DNA from: Agarivorans aestuarii
GTDB lineage: Bacteria; Pseudomonadota; Gammaproteobacteria; Enterobacterales; Celerinatantimonadaceae
NCBI RefSeq assembly: GCF_019670125.1
Contig: NZ_AP023033.1
Span: 814,501-878,500 of the forward strand
Direction: 5' to 3'
Length of the DNA stretch: 64,000 nucleotides
Shown here: positions 35,989 to 45,785 of the stretch, in pieces
Position numbering within the stretch: the first letter of the stretch is position 1
Layout: each line of letters begins with the position of its first letter
The notes under the pieces: generated by a model
The model's input: only the letters and a program-made list of their open reading frames with translations
Database searches by the model: none
What the model was told of the DNA's origin: nothing
Position numbers and translations under genes: made by a program

Positions 35989-38364
35989 ATGACTAACACA
36001 AACTTCTCTCAAACCGCTACCTTCATCTGGTCGGTTGCCGACCTGCTTCGCGGTGACTTCAAACAATCTCAATACGGGCGCGTCATCTTGCCTTTCACTC
36101 TTCTTCGTCGCCTTGAGTGTGTACTGGAAGAAAGCAAAGATGCTGTCGTTATTCAGGCCGAGAAAGTGAAAGCTATGAACCTGCCTGAAGAAGCGCAAGA
36201 AAAAATGCTGCTTCGAGCAACTAACGGGCTTTCATTCTTCAATACCTCACCAATGAACCTTGGCAAAATGGGACAGAGTGACATCAAAGCCAACCTAGAG
36301 AACTACCTTCAATGCTTTTCTGCGGATGCTCGAGAGATTTTTGAACATTTCAATTTTAATGAGTTTATTGGTTTGTTAGATGACGCTAACCTGCTCTTTA
36401 AAGTAGTACAAACCTTTACCAATAAAAAGAAAATTGATCTTTCCCCAAAAGCCATTTCTAACCACGATATGGGTTTAGTTTTTGAAGAGTTGATTCGCCG
36501 CTTTGCTGAAAGCTCAAATGAAACGGCAGGTGAACACTTTACCCCGCGTGATATCGTCGAATTAACTACTTCTTTAGTGTTTACGGGAGATGAAGGATAT
36601 TCAAAAGAAGGTGCCATTCGGACTATTTATGACCCAACTGCGGGGACTGGTGGTTTCTTATCTTCTGGCATGGAATATGTTTATGAAATGAACCCAAGCG
36701 CTCGAATGGTTGCCTTTGGTCAAGAGCTAAATCCTGAGTCCTATGCTATCTGTAAAGCCGACATGCTGATCAAAGGGCAGGAAGTTAAAAATATCAAACT
36801 AGGTAACACCTTATCCAATGACCAACTGCCAGCCGACCAATTTGATTACATGCTATCGAATCCCCCGTTCGGCGTTGACTGGAAGAAAATTGAAGGTGAA
36901 ATCAAAGACGAACATACCCTAAAAGGTTTCGATGGTCGTTTTGGTGCGGGATTACCTCGTGTGTCTGATGGCTCTTTACTTTTCTTGATGCACTTGATCA
37001 GCAAAATGCGTGACACTCATGCCGTCGACGGCAGTGTTACGGATGGTGGGCGTATCGGCATCATTCTTAATGGTTCACCACTGTTTACTGGTGGTGCTGG
37101 TAGTGGCGAAAGTGAAATTCGTCGCTACATCCTTGAAGCTGACTTACTTGAAGCCATCGTCGCGTTGCCAACCGACATGTTCTATAACACAGGTATAGCA
37201 ACTTACGTATGGGTGCTAAGTAATAAGAAAACCTCAGAACGTAAAGGCAAAGTTCAATTAATTGATGGCTCTAACCTGTGTGGAAAGATGCGTAAGTCGC
37301 TAGGCTCTAAGCGTAACGTAATGAGTGAAGATGACATTAAAACCATTACGCGTAGCTTTGGTGACTTTGAAGTGGTTGATGCGCGTGAGCTTGATAAACC
37401 AGCAGAGCAAAAGTCGAACCGTGGTCGTCAGGCAGCGACACCAAAAACAGAAGCGTCTAAAACTTTCGCCAGCAAAATTTTCAGCACCCACGAGTTTGGA
37501 TACCGCCGACTGACGATTGAGCGTCCATTACGTTTATCTACACAATTAACGGATGAGCGAATCAATACTCTCCGTTTTGCTCCTAAGCCATTTAACGTAG
37601 TTATGCCTGCGATTTATGAGAAGTTTGGCTCAGAGTGGAAAGAAGAGGCTTATGGTCTGTTAGGACATGTTGAAACTGAGGTTCGAGCATTAATCAAAGC
37701 GGATTTTCCTGAGCTAAAAGAAAAGCAAATCAAAGATGTCTTGGATAGCAAAGTATGGCTATTTCAAAAGTCATTACTGGAGAAAGCTCAGCAGCTACAA
37801 GCTGAAATTGGTCAATCCCTTGGTGGCAAAGCGCAACAGTCTGATGATTTCAATCAGTTTGAACTGACATTGAAAGGCGCGTTTAAAAACACTGGTATTA
37901 AATTGGATGCCAAAGAGAAAAAGCAGTTCCTTGATGCGGTAACGTGGAAGAATCAAGATGCCGAACGCGTGGTTAAGAAGGTACTAAAAGAAGAGTTTCA
38001 ACCATTATATGGCGCTTTCGATTACATCGGTGATGTTAAAGGCTTAGTGGGTAAGGTCGTGGAATTCCAGCAAGATGGTGACCTGCGTGATAACGAGAAT
38101 GTCCCCCTTGACCCAAGTGCAAGTACCTCGGAGTTGATTGAAACCTACTTCAATAAAGAGGTCGCCCCGCACGTGGCGGATGCTTGGATCAATGCTGATA
38201 AGCGAGATGATAAAGACAGTGAGATTGGTGTGGTGGGTTATGAGATCCCGTTTAACCGCCATTTCTATGTTTACCAGCCACCACGTGAACTAGAAGCGAT
38301 TGATTCTGATTTGGACGCTGTGAGTGCTGACATTATGAAGCTACTGCAAGAGGTTCATTCATAA
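35989..38364 (+). CDS. hsdM: Type I restriction-modification methyltransferase subunit
   Basis: The 791-residue M subunit makes N6-methyladenine in the asymmetric target set by HsdS. The N-terminal helical domain starts [21 protein letters not shown]. The SAM-binding motif I is DPTAGTGGF (215-223) and the catalytic motif IV is NPPFG (291-295). [13 protein letters not shown] precedes motif I, as usual. It is longer than the EcoKI subunit (529 residues), with an added helical C-terminal part of about 250 residues. Its TAA stop shares one base with the hsdS ATG (TAATG). Confidence 0.96.
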   Translation: MTNTNFSQTATFIWSVADLLRGDFKQSQYGRVILPFTLLRRLECVLEESKDAVVIQAEKVKAMNLPEEAQEKMLLRATNGLSFFNTSPMNLGKMGQSDIKANLENYLQCFSADAREIFEHFNFNEFIGLLDDANLLFKVVQTFTNKKKIDLSPKAISNHDMGLVFEELIRRFAESSNETAGEHFTPRDIVELTTSLVFTGDEGYSKEGAIRTIYDPTAGTGGFLSSGMEYVYEMNPSARMVAFGQELNPESYAICKADMLIKGQEVKNIKLGNTLSNDQLPADQFDYMLSNPPFGVDWKKIEGEIKDEHTLKGFDGRFGAGLPRVSDGSLLFLMHLISKMRDTHAVDGSVTDGGRIGIILNGSPLFTGGAGSGESEIRRYILEADLLEAIVALPTDMFYNTGIATYVWVLSNKKTSERKGKVQLIDGSNLCGKMRKSLGSKRNVMSEDDIKTITRSFGDFEVVDARELDKPAEQKSNRGRQAATPKTEASKTFASKIFSTHEFGYRRLTIERPLRLSTQLTDERINTLRFAPKPFNVVMPAIYEKFGSEWKEEAYGLLGHVETEVRALIKADFPELKEKQIKDVLDSKVWLFQKSLLEKAQQLQAEIGQSLGGKAQQSDDFNQFELTLKGAFKNTGIKLDAKEKKQFLDAVTWKNQDAERVVKKVLKEEFQPLYGAFDYIGDVKGLVGKVVEFQQDGDLRDNENVPLDPSASTSELIETYFNKEVAPHVADAWINADKRDDKDSEIGVVGYEIPFNRHFYVYQPPRELEAIDSDLDAVSADIMKLLQEVHS

Positions 38365-39746
38365 TGGGTAAGTATCAGGCGTATCCAGATTATAAAGATG
38401 CTTGTATCGACTGGTTGGGTGCCATTCCTGAACATTGGATGACAAGCAAGCTACGTTACACATTCAGTTTCGGAAAAGGACTAACCATAACTAAGGAAAA
38501 CCTTAAAGATACTGGAGTTCCATGCGTCAGCTATGGCGAAGTGCATTCAAAATATGGTTTTGAGGTTGATCCGTTAAGACACCCACTAAAGTGTGTTGAT
38601 GAAGAGTACATTCAGTCATCACCTTATGCGTTGCTAAAAAATGGCGATATCGTTTTTGCTGATACATCAGAAGATATTGATGGTTCAGGTAACTTCACTC
38701 AACTTGTTTCCGATGAGTTGGTCTTTGCAGGCTACCATACAATTATTGCCCGCCCATTTGATAGAGAATGTTGTCGATTCTATGCGTATTTACTCGATTC
38801 GAAAGAGCTGAGAACACAGATCCGTCATGCAGTGAAGGGGGTAAAAGTCTTTAGCATCACTCAAGCAATACTGCGTGGAGTGAATATTTGGCTACCTCCT
38901 TTAGAAGAGCGCGCTAAAATCGCCAGTTTCCTCGATCACGAAACCGCCAAAATAGACACCTTGATCGACAAGCAGCAGCAACTTATCGAGCTACTAAAAG
39001 AAAAGCGTCAAGCAGTGATCAGCCATGCGGTGACTAAAGGGCTAAACCCTGACGCACCAATGAAAGACTCTGGTGTTGAGTGGTTGGGTGAAGTGCCGGA
39101 GCATTGGGGGGTTTCTAGTCTTGGTTACTACGCGTTACTAAATACTGGAGCAACTCCAGACAGAGCCAATTCGAGTTATTGGCTAGGCGATATTCCGTGG
39201 ATTAAAACTGGGGAAGTAAAATATGAGACTATTTACAGCACCGAAGAAACTATTAGTAGTTTGGCGGTAAAGCAAACATCAGTTCAACTGTCTCCTCCGG
39301 GAACGTTATTAATGGCTATGTATGGACAAGGTGTAACTCGTGGCCGGGTCGCTCTTCTTGGTGTCTCAGCAACGTACAATCAGGCGTGTGCTGCTATTAC
39401 GACTAATAACTTTCTGTGGAATGAGTACCTAAGAGCATTTTTTATTGCTGGGTATCACGCTATACGTGATGGAGGTAATGAAACTAGCCAAATGAATCTC
39501 AATGCCGATATTGTACGGAAGTTCAAAGTGACTATTCCTCCCAAAGGGGAACAAGAGTCGATTGTTCATTACCTGAATAATGAGCTACCAAAGTTAGATG
39601 TACTATTAAAGAAAGCTGATAGCGCTATTGCTTTGATGCAAGAACGCCGATCGGCTCTTATCTCAGCCGCTGTTACAGGAAAGATTGACGTGCGCAACTG
39701 GCAAGTTCCAGTGAATCAAGAAACTCAACAGCAGGAGGCTGGCTAA
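38364..39746 (+). CDS. hsdS: Type I restriction-modification specificity subunit
   Basis: A 460-residue S subunit with two target recognition domains (about 20-180 and 230-400), each opening with the same KDSGVEWLGEVPEHW-like pattern (YKDACIDWLGAIPEHW and MKDSGVEWLGEVPEHW). Each is followed by a conserved helical spacer: KIASFLDHETAKIDTLI with LIELLKEKRQAVI, and YLNNELPKLDVLL with ALMQERRSALI. The TRDs should recognise the two halves of a bipartite site. No duplicate TRD or recombinase-type inverted repeat is seen, so the specificity appears fixed here. Its stop overlaps hsdR by 1 bp. Confidence 0.96.
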   Translation: MGKYQAYPDYKDACIDWLGAIPEHWMTSKLRYTFSFGKGLTITKENLKDTGVPCVSYGEVHSKYGFEVDPLRHPLKCVDEEYIQSSPYALLKNGDIVFADTSEDIDGSGNFTQLVSDELVFAGYHTIIARPFDRECCRFYAYLLDSKELRTQIRHAVKGVKVFSITQAILRGVNIWLPPLEERAKIASFLDHETAKIDTLIDKQQQLIELLKEKRQAVISHAVTKGLNPDAPMKDSGVEWLGEVPEHWGVSSLGYYALLNTGATPDRANSSYWLGDIPWIKTGEVKYETIYSTEETISSLAVKQTSVQLSPPGTLLMAMYGQGVTRGRVALLGVSATYNQACAAITTNNFLWNEYLRAFFIAGYHAIRDGGNETSQMNLNADIVRKFKVTIPPKGEQESIVHYLNNELPKLDVLLKKADSAIALMQERRSALISAAVTGKIDVRNWQVPVNQETQQQEAG

Positions 39747-42700
39747 TGAGTACCGACTCAACGCAAGAGCGTATTTTCCAAGATGACATCATTCGTCAGA
39801 TGGTGGCGAATGGTTGGGTAGAGGGTAAGCCAGAAGGCTATAACCGAGAGTCAGCACTATATGAACAAGATGTGCTGACTTTCGTAAAAGAAACCCAACC
39901 GAAAGAGTGGGAGAAGTTCTGCAAGATTTACCCGAATGAATCTGACCGCCACTTCATTGAAGCGCTGGTTGTGCAGCTTAAAAAAGCTGATGTGAATGCC
40001 ACAGACCTAGCCTCACGTAGTTTGGGTACTTTGGGTGTACTACGTCATGGCTTAAAAATCCGTAATGCGCGCTTCTCGCTGTGTCAGTTTAAACCTGAGC
40101 ATAACCTAAACCCTGAAACCTTAGCGCGTTATGAGCAGAATATCTGTCGTATCGTTCCTGAGCTTGTTTATAGCCCTTATGCGACTAAAGAGCATCTAGA
40201 AGCGACAGGCAAAAAAGCTAAGGCGTGGCGTATTGATCTGGTGCTGTTCGTCAACGGCTTGCCAGTATCAACGCTTGAATTGAAATCAGAGTTCAAACAA
40301 GCGGTAGAGAATGCAATTAAGCAGTACAAGCGCACTCGTCTACCCAAAGACCCAGCAACTAAGAAACCAGAGCCACTATTAACATTTAAACGTGGTGCTT
40401 TGGTACATTTCGCTGTGAGTCAGTATGAAGTGTACATGGCAACCAAATTGGCAGGTGATGACACTTTCTTCCTTCCTTTCAATAAAGGGACGAAAGAGGG
40501 CGGTGCGGGTAACGATGTACCGGAAGATGAGAGCCGCTATGCTACGGATTATCTGTGGAATGAGGTATTAGTCCCTGACAGCCTACTGAATATCATTGGT
40601 CGCTTTGTACACCTTCAAATTGAAGATAAGGAAGATTGGGAAGGGCGAAAATACAAAAAGGAAACGCTTATTTTCCCGCGTTATCACCAGTGGGATGTCG
40701 TGACTAAGCTCATTGACGCCGCCACCGAAGAAGGCACGGGTAATAAGTATCTTGTGCAGCATAGTGCGGGTTCGGGTAAGTCGAATTCTATTGCATGGAC
40801 AGCACACCAGCTTTCTACCCTTTATGACGCTGAAGGTAACAAGCAATTCCATTCCGTCATTGTCGTTACCGATCGAACCGTTCTTGATGATCAACTGCAA
40901 GATACTATCTACCAGTTTGAACATGCCGATGGTGTGGTAGGGCGCATCAATAACAAAGAGGGTGATGGTTCTAAGTCAGAGAAGCTGGCTTCAGCGTTAG
41001 AGAACTCGCAACCCATTATCATCGTTACCATTCAAACCTTCCCGTTTGTGTTACGTGCGATAGAAAACAGTACCAGCTTGAAAGAACGCAGCTATGCCGT
41101 AATCGCCGATGAAGCGCACTCTTCGCAAAGTGGCTCTACTGCTCGTCAGTTGAAAGAAGTATTGATGACCGAAGAAGCCGATGATGATGTCGAGTTGTCC
41201 TCGGAAGATATTTTGGATGCGACCATTGCTGCGCGTAAAGGTAGCGCCAACCTTAACTACTACGCTTTCACAGCAACCCCTAAACCAAAAACATTAGAAC
41301 TGTTCGGACGATTACCTAGACCTGAGTTACCCCCATCAAAACAGAATAAACAAGAAGCGTATCATGTGTATTCAATGCGCCAAGCCATTGAAGAGGGCTT
41401 TATTCTGGATGTGCTAAAGAACTACACCAACTATAAGGTGATGTATCAGTTAGCGCAGAAGGTAGAGGCCGCTGATAAAGAAGTCGACAGCAAAAAAGCC
41501 AAGGTGAAATTGAATCAATGGGTTCGCCTACATGATCACAACATCTCACAAAAGGTCAAAGTGGTTGTTGAGCACTTCAAAGATAACGTCATGGGTTTAT
41601 TAGGTGGTCAGGCTAAGGCGATGGTTGTCACCAGCTCTCGCAAAGAGGCGGTGCGTTACAAACTCGCTTTTGATAAGTACGTGGCTGATGCGCTTGCCGA
41701 GAAGAAGACAGGTTATGATGCGATCCGCGCTATGGTGGCTTTCTCTGGTGAAGTCGAATTCAACGCTAATGACCCTGATAGCTTTGCTTTTATCGATCAA
41801 AAGTTCACAGAAAAGAACATGAACCCAGACTTAAAAGGTCGGGATATGCGTAAAGCCTTTGATAGTGATGACTATCAGGTAATGCTTGTGGCGAATAAGT
41901 TCCAAACGGGCTTTGACCAACCGAAGTTATGCGCTATGTACGTTGATAAGAAGCTAGGTGGCGTAGAGTGTGTTCAAACTCTTTCTCGCCTTAACCGTAC
42001 TTATCCAGGCAAGGCAGAAACAGGCACATTCGTATTAGACTTTTACAATGAACCAGACGAGATTTTAGGCTCCTTCCAGCCCTATTACCAAACCGCAGAA
42101 TTGGCGGATGTCACCGATCCTAATATGGTATTTGATCTGTATGAGAAGCTGCGCACCAGTGGCATTTTCTTATGGTCTGAAGTAGAGCAGTTTTGCGAAG
42201 CCTTCTTCACTATGAACAAATCTAATGCCGCAATCAGTAACATCTGTCACCCAGCCAAAGAGCGTTGGCAAAAAAGTTATACCTCAGCGGTAGAGGCCTA
42301 TATTAAAGCTAAAGAAATGTTTGAGCGCACTAAGAAGACAGATGATGCGGTTCTTATTGCCAATGCAGAGAATAGCTTCAAAGACTGTAAGCAAGAGAAA
42401 GACCGTCTTGAGATCTTCAAGAAGGATCTCGGCAGCTTTACCCGTTTCTATGAGTTTATGTCTCAGCTCGTAGATTACGATGATAAAGAGCTAGAGAAGC
42501 TTAGCCTTTACGCTCGTCACTTGCGCCCATTACTACGTGACAAAGTGATTGAGGAAGATGAGCTAGATTTAGATAACGTGGTAATGAGCCACTACCGCCT
42601 ATCTAAGATCCGTCAGCAAGATATACAGCTCAAAGAAGATGCTCCTGACTACCAACTTGAGCCAAGTACCGATATCGGTACCGCTAAGGCCAAGGATAAG

Positions 42701-43018
42701 AAGGAAGAGTTCCTTTCCCATATCCTTGATAAGTTGAATGAAGTGTTCATTACCGACAACCTGACAGACAAAGACATGATCAATTATGCTTTTACTGTTA
42801 GAGACAAGCTCACAGAGAACGAAGCGGTAATGAGTCAAATTGCCAATAACACGCGTGAACAGGCAATGCTGGGCGATTTCCCTCAAGCGATTGATGATGC
42901 GATTCTTGGAAGTAATGAAGCGCATCAAGAACAGATGATGCAGCTTCTGTCTGACCCTACAAAAACTCAGCAGTTTGCGCGGGTTATCTTTGATATGTTG
43001 AGTGGGTATAAGGGATAG
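39746..43018 (+). CDS. hsdR: Type I restriction subunit (nuclease and translocase)
   Basis: A 1,090-residue R subunit. The N-terminal nuclease carries a PD-(D/E)xK site: Asp164 (WRIDLVLF), Glu178 and Lys180 (LELKSE). The SF2 translocase follows with Walker A AGSGKS (Ser-Gly-Lys345-Ser), DEAH (455-458), the TATP-like motif FTATPKP, and motif VI-like QTLSRLNRTYPGK near 750. The C-terminal helical part binds HsdM-HsdS. All core residues are present, so the system looks active. It is the last gene of the hsdMSR operon, coupled to hsdS by a 1-bp overlap. Confidence 0.96.
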   Translation: MSTDSTQERIFQDDIIRQMVANGWVEGKPEGYNRESALYEQDVLTFVKETQPKEWEKFCKIYPNESDRHFIEALVVQLKKADVNATDLASRSLGTLGVLRHGLKIRNARFSLCQFKPEHNLNPETLARYEQNICRIVPELVYSPYATKEHLEATGKKAKAWRIDLVLFVNGLPVSTLELKSEFKQAVENAIKQYKRTRLPKDPATKKPEPLLTFKRGALVHFAVSQYEVYMATKLAGDDTFFLPFNKGTKEGGAGNDVPEDESRYATDYLWNEVLVPDSLLNIIGRFVHLQIEDKEDWEGRKYKKETLIFPRYHQWDVVTKLIDAATEEGTGNKYLVQHSAGSGKSNSIAWTAHQLSTLYDAEGNKQFHSVIVVTDRTVLDDQLQDTIYQFEHADGVVGRINNKEGDGSKSEKLASALENSQPIIIVTIQTFPFVLRAIENSTSLKERSYAVIADEAHSSQSGSTARQLKEVLMTEEADDDVELSSEDILDATIAARKGSANLNYYAFTATPKPKTLELFGRLPRPELPPSKQNKQEAYHVYSMRQAIEEGFILDVLKNYTNYKVMYQLAQKVEAADKEVDSKKAKVKLNQWVRLHDHNISQKVKVVVEHFKDNVMGLLGGQAKAMVVTSSRKEAVRYKLAFDKYVADALAEKKTGYDAIRAMVAFSGEVEFNANDPDSFAFIDQKFTEKNMNPDLKGRDMRKAFDSDDYQVMLVANKFQTGFDQPKLCAMYVDKKLGGVECVQTLSRLNRTYPGKAETGTFVLDFYNEPDEILGSFQPYYQTAELADVTDPNMVFDLYEKLRTSGIFLWSEVEQFCEAFFTMNKSNAAISNICHPAKERWQKSYTSAVEAYIKAKEMFERTKKTDDAVLIANAENSFKDCKQEKDRLEIFKKDLGSFTRFYEFMSQLVDYDDKELEKLSLYARHLRPLLRDKVIEEDELDLDNVVMSHYRLSKIRQQDIQLKEDAPDYQLEPSTDIGTAKAKDKKEEFLSHILDKLNEVFITDNLTDKDMINYAFTVRDKLTENEAVMSQIANNTREQAMLGDFPQAIDDAILGSNEAHQEQMMQLLSDPTKTQQFARVIFDMLSGYKG

Positions 43019-43120
43019 GGTATTTGCAGTTTGCATTGTGCATGGAGTGGGAATCACTTCCCACCTAAAATGTGCCATTTCAGGCGAAAAGCGATTGAAG
43101 GTTTGAATAGTGCATTTACT

Positions 43121-43160
43121 GTGACCATGTGACACACCTATAAGGTGTGTCACATGTCAC
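43121..43160. repeat. Large inverted repeat between hsdR and repA-like gene
   Basis: ATGTGACACACCT (43127-43139) and AGGTGTGTCACAT (43143-43155) are perfect 13-bp arms around ATA. The pairing extends to GTGAC (43121-43125) and GTCAC (43156-43160) with one bulged C. There is no T-tract, so it is not a standard terminator. It lies between convergent genes and could be a terminator-like cruciform, an origin component or a binding site. Confidence 0.7.
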
Positions 43161-43163
43161 GGT

Positions 43164-44234
43164 TTAATGCACGACGGTTATCACGTCAGTGTTTGAAGCT
43201 TTGCCTGAAGACTGCTCCAAGGAGACGAGTCTGTTTTCAATAAGCGTTTTAATCGAACGACTAAAGCTTTTTCTCTGAGCATCGGTCATCTTACCCGTTG
43301 GATACAGCATTGAGCGTAACTGTTCCCTTGTGGCTTTACCTGCGAAGTCCCTATTCAGTACTTCTAAAATAGGGTCGTTCTTAGGCTTCACTGTGACTGT
43401 TTTAGTTACAGCTTCTTTTGTTCTTGCTAACGAGGTTATGGGTCTATGACTGTCGCAAACAATACCTAGGTCAACAGTTTCCATTTCAAACTCCATACAG
43501 GGCATTTCAGTTCCATCTTTTTGCTTAGTGTTGCTGAAGGTAAGTAACTTTGATTGTCCACTGCGTTTGACGTGAAACTCATAGTCACAAGCAGCTCGTA
43601 ACACACTACTTCCTCTAGCACCTTTACTGGCATCTTTTCCTGTATGGTGCACACACATGATACTTGTGCTGGTAGCCGCTTTTACTTTATCGCAGCCAGA
43701 GATGAAGGCCCCCATATCACGAGATGAATTTTCATCACCGCTAAAGCAGCGTGCTAGCGTATCGAGGATAATTAATTGCACTTTGACGTTTTCACGCTCT
43801 TCAAGCTGTTGTATAGCCGTTATCATTTGCTCCTGGGTTGTTTCTTCCGCTAGCAACAAGTGATTACCCAGTACGAAAACCTTGTCAGCTTTAAGCCCGT
43901 TCGTCAGTTCCCACGCTTTAATTCTCTTGGATATACCAATTTGTCCTTCGGCGGCGACATACACCACAGCACCTTGCTCTACATTTCTATCACACCATGA
44001 TTTATCTGTTGCAATAGAACACGCAATATCGATTGCTTGAAAGGATTTTAATGTGCCACTTGCTCCGTAGATTACACCAAAGGATAACGTAGGGAAGTAG
44101 TCCTTGATCAACCATTGTGCTTGGTAGTCATAGCCTGTGGAACCGCGGGAAAACATAAAGTCTCCGTACTGCTCCAATGTGTTTTGTTGTTCTGAATTTG
44201 TAACTTTTTTATTTAAATTTGCGCCTTGTTTCAT
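43164..44234 (-). CDS. RepA-like RecA-fold ATPase (replicative helicase type)
   Basis: A 356-residue ATPase. Walker A is GASGTLKS (57-64), Walker B is LIILDTLARCFSGDENSS (LIILDT), then a sensor-like SIMCVHHTGKDASKGARGSS loop. This is the AAA_25 / RepA pattern of plasmid helicases and of phage-island helicase-like ATPases. The C-terminal ~100 residues are a possible winged helix (LRSMLYPTGKMTDAQRKSFSRS). It lies just inside the integrase on the same strand, separated by a terminator. It suggests replication of the excised circle, perhaps with the HUH-like protein. Confidence 0.8.
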   Translation of the reverse strand: MKQGANLNKKVTNSEQQNTLEQYGDFMFSRGSTGYDYQAQWLIKDYFPTLSFGVIYGASGTLKSFQAIDIACSIATDKSWCDRNVEQGAVVYVAAEGQIGISKRIKAWELTNGLKADKVFVLGNHLLLAEETTQEQMITAIQQLEERENVKVQLIILDTLARCFSGDENSSRDMGAFISGCDKVKAATSTSIMCVHHTGKDASKGARGSSVLRAACDYEFHVKRSGQSKLLTFSNTKQKDGTEMPCMEFEMETVDLGIVCDSHRPITSLARTKEAVTKTVTVKPKNDPILEVLNRDFAGKATREQLRSMLYPTGKMTDAQRKSFSRSIKTLIENRLVSLEQSSGKASNTDVITVVH

Positions 44235-44320
44235 AGTTCTAATTTTAGTTTATTTCCGCACTCTTAATGTGCAGTCTCTATTGATTAGATCTTTTGAATG
44301 AGCGTTGCAAATTTTTATTA

Positions 44321-44348
44321 TAAAAAAGCGAGCTAGATAGCTCGCTTC
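44321..44348 (-). terminator. Terminator after the integrase gene
   Basis: Read on the minus strand, AAGCGAGCTA and TAGCTCGCTT form a 10-bp stem (2-nt loop as drawn) followed by TTTTATAATA. It separates the integrase from the repA-like gene. Confidence 0.85.
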
Positions 44349-44358
44349 AATTTGGATG

Positions 44359-45468
44359 CTAAGATTGTCTTATTTCATTTAGCATCTTACTAATATCTGA
44401 GGCTTGGATTCGGTTGTAGTGTTCTTGAAGGATTCGGAAGTCTTTGTGTCCGGTGATCTTTGCGACAATAGCCATGTCCAACCCTTTTTCGAGCAGGCGA
44501 GATGCTCCCTCGGCTCTGAGGTCCCGGTAGCTTAGGTCTGTTATCCCTAACTTGTTTCTTACTCGCTGCCACCCAGCCGTTACAGATCTAGAGTTGTAAG
44601 GGAAGATTCTGCCATCATCGCTTTTAGGTTGAGATTCGATAATCTTTACCATCTCATCACAAAGTGGGAGTGCCATATCATTGCCGATTTTCTTCGTTGG
44701 GTGTTTTCTATCTCGCACCACCAGTGTCTTTTTATCAGCATCGTAGTCTGAAAGCTTAACATCACACAACTCACCAATGCGTAAGCAAGAAAGGATAGAG
44801 AATGGGACAATTGAACTGTAGGGGATGTGTGCAGCACGACGCACCTCTCTTTTCTTAAGCTCACCCATAATTCGATCAAGCTCAATGCTAGTAGGTCGAC
44901 GGGTACGCCCTTTACTTCTACCGATTAACCCTTTGTCTACTAGCTTCTTATACGCTTTGTCATGGTAGTCAGTATTAGCCTTAATGCCAAATTCATCTTC
45001 AGCAACATCCATTACTGTTTTTAAGTAAATAACATCTGTCATTACCGTTGCTGGGCTGGGTGACGTAGGGGAATTGATTCTTTGCTTGCAGTGTTGCTCA
45101 AGATCCTTAGCAGTGATCTTATGTGCAGAAATCGTTCCTAAGTCAGAAATAGCTAGGCGCTGTAGAACGTAGTATTTGTCACTACCTTCATATTTTCTTA
45201 GGTTGATGGGATCGTTGAGGTACTCATAGATAAGAGTCGAGATGGTGGCATGTTCAAGTTTTTGTTGCTCTTGTTCGATACTTTGCGGGTTGTCTTGCAG
45301 GTATTCAAATTCAGCCTTCTTTTTCTTCGCCCAACTAGCGGCCTGTGCTCGAGTATCAAAAGTACGACCTTCACTCTTTTCTACAACACCTTTTTTCGTG
45401 TTTTTTACACGTGCCTTAAAGCGAATACCTTTCTTGTTCTTAACTTGCGTGATTTCAATTGATGCCAT
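44359..45468 (-). CDS. int: Tyrosine integrase of the dusA island
   Basis: A 369-residue tyrosine recombinase. The N-terminal arm-binding part is rich in lysine (QVKNKKGIRFKARVKNTKKG) and is followed by a SAM-like core-binding domain and the catalytic domain: Arg230 (CLRIGEL), the RDLR box with Arg318, His341 (ITGHKDF) and nucleophile Tyr351 (EHYNRI). The usual histidine of the HxxR box is Arg315 here. The ATG at 45468 follows GGAGG by 10 bases; an upstream start at 45504 lacks one. It lies 336 bp from attR and reads away from it, the expected place for a dusA-type integrase. Confidence 0.95.
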   Translation of the reverse strand: MASIEITQVKNKKGIRFKARVKNTKKGVVEKSEGRTFDTRAQAASWAKKKKAEFEYLQDNPQSIEQEQQKLEHATISTLIYEYLNDPINLRKYEGSDKYYVLQRLAISDLGTISAHKITAKDLEQHCKQRINSPTSPSPATVMTDVIYLKTVMDVAEDEFGIKANTDYHDKAYKKLVDKGLIGRSKGRTRRPTSIELDRIMGELKKREVRRAAHIPYSSIVPFSILSCLRIGELCDVKLSDYDADKKTLVVRDRKHPTKKIGNDMALPLCDEMVKIIESQPKSDDGRIFPYNSRSVTAGWQRVRNKLGITDLSYRDLRAEGASRLLEKGLDMAIVAKITGHKDFRILQEHYNRIQASDISKMLNEIRQS

Positions 45469-45785
45469 TACTGCTGTACCTCCAGCTCTACCAAAATAAC
45501 GCATGAGCGTAAACTCATGCTATGAGGTAAGAACATTCGACACAAACAATCCAACCAATAGTAAAAAGTTGAAATTAATTTGTTGTTTACGGAATGTTCT
45601 CCGAAGGTTGGTGTGAGAGATCTTTCCTTGTATAATCTATCGCCCATTTTTTAGGGGGGATTTGCCCCCTAATTTTGCCCCTTAGGGGGCAAATGAATGT
45701 CGAAATTTGACAAAATCAGCCAGAATACCCACAAATAAGCCGAAATGTCGGTATGGGTAAGGCATTGATAATACTAGGTTTACCA
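45469..45785. promoter_or_regulatory. Integrase control region and right island end
   Basis: The 317-bp gap holds several sites. GCATGAG/CTCATGC (45501-45520) is a 7-bp-arm hairpin close to the integrase start. AGAACATTC (45530-45538) and its inverse GAATGTTCT (45592-45600) are 53 bp apart. A long inverted repeat, ATTTGCCCCCTAA / TTAGGGGGCAAAT (45660-45694, 9-bp spacer), echoes the GGGGGCAAAT sites of the left end. A TATAAT (45631-45636) lies before it. These are likely int operators and arm sites. Confidence 0.6.

Noticed and set aside
38364-39746. Phase-variable hsdS
   Set aside because: Only one hsdS is present, with no inverted partner copy, no nearby invertase and no simple-sequence tract in the gene.
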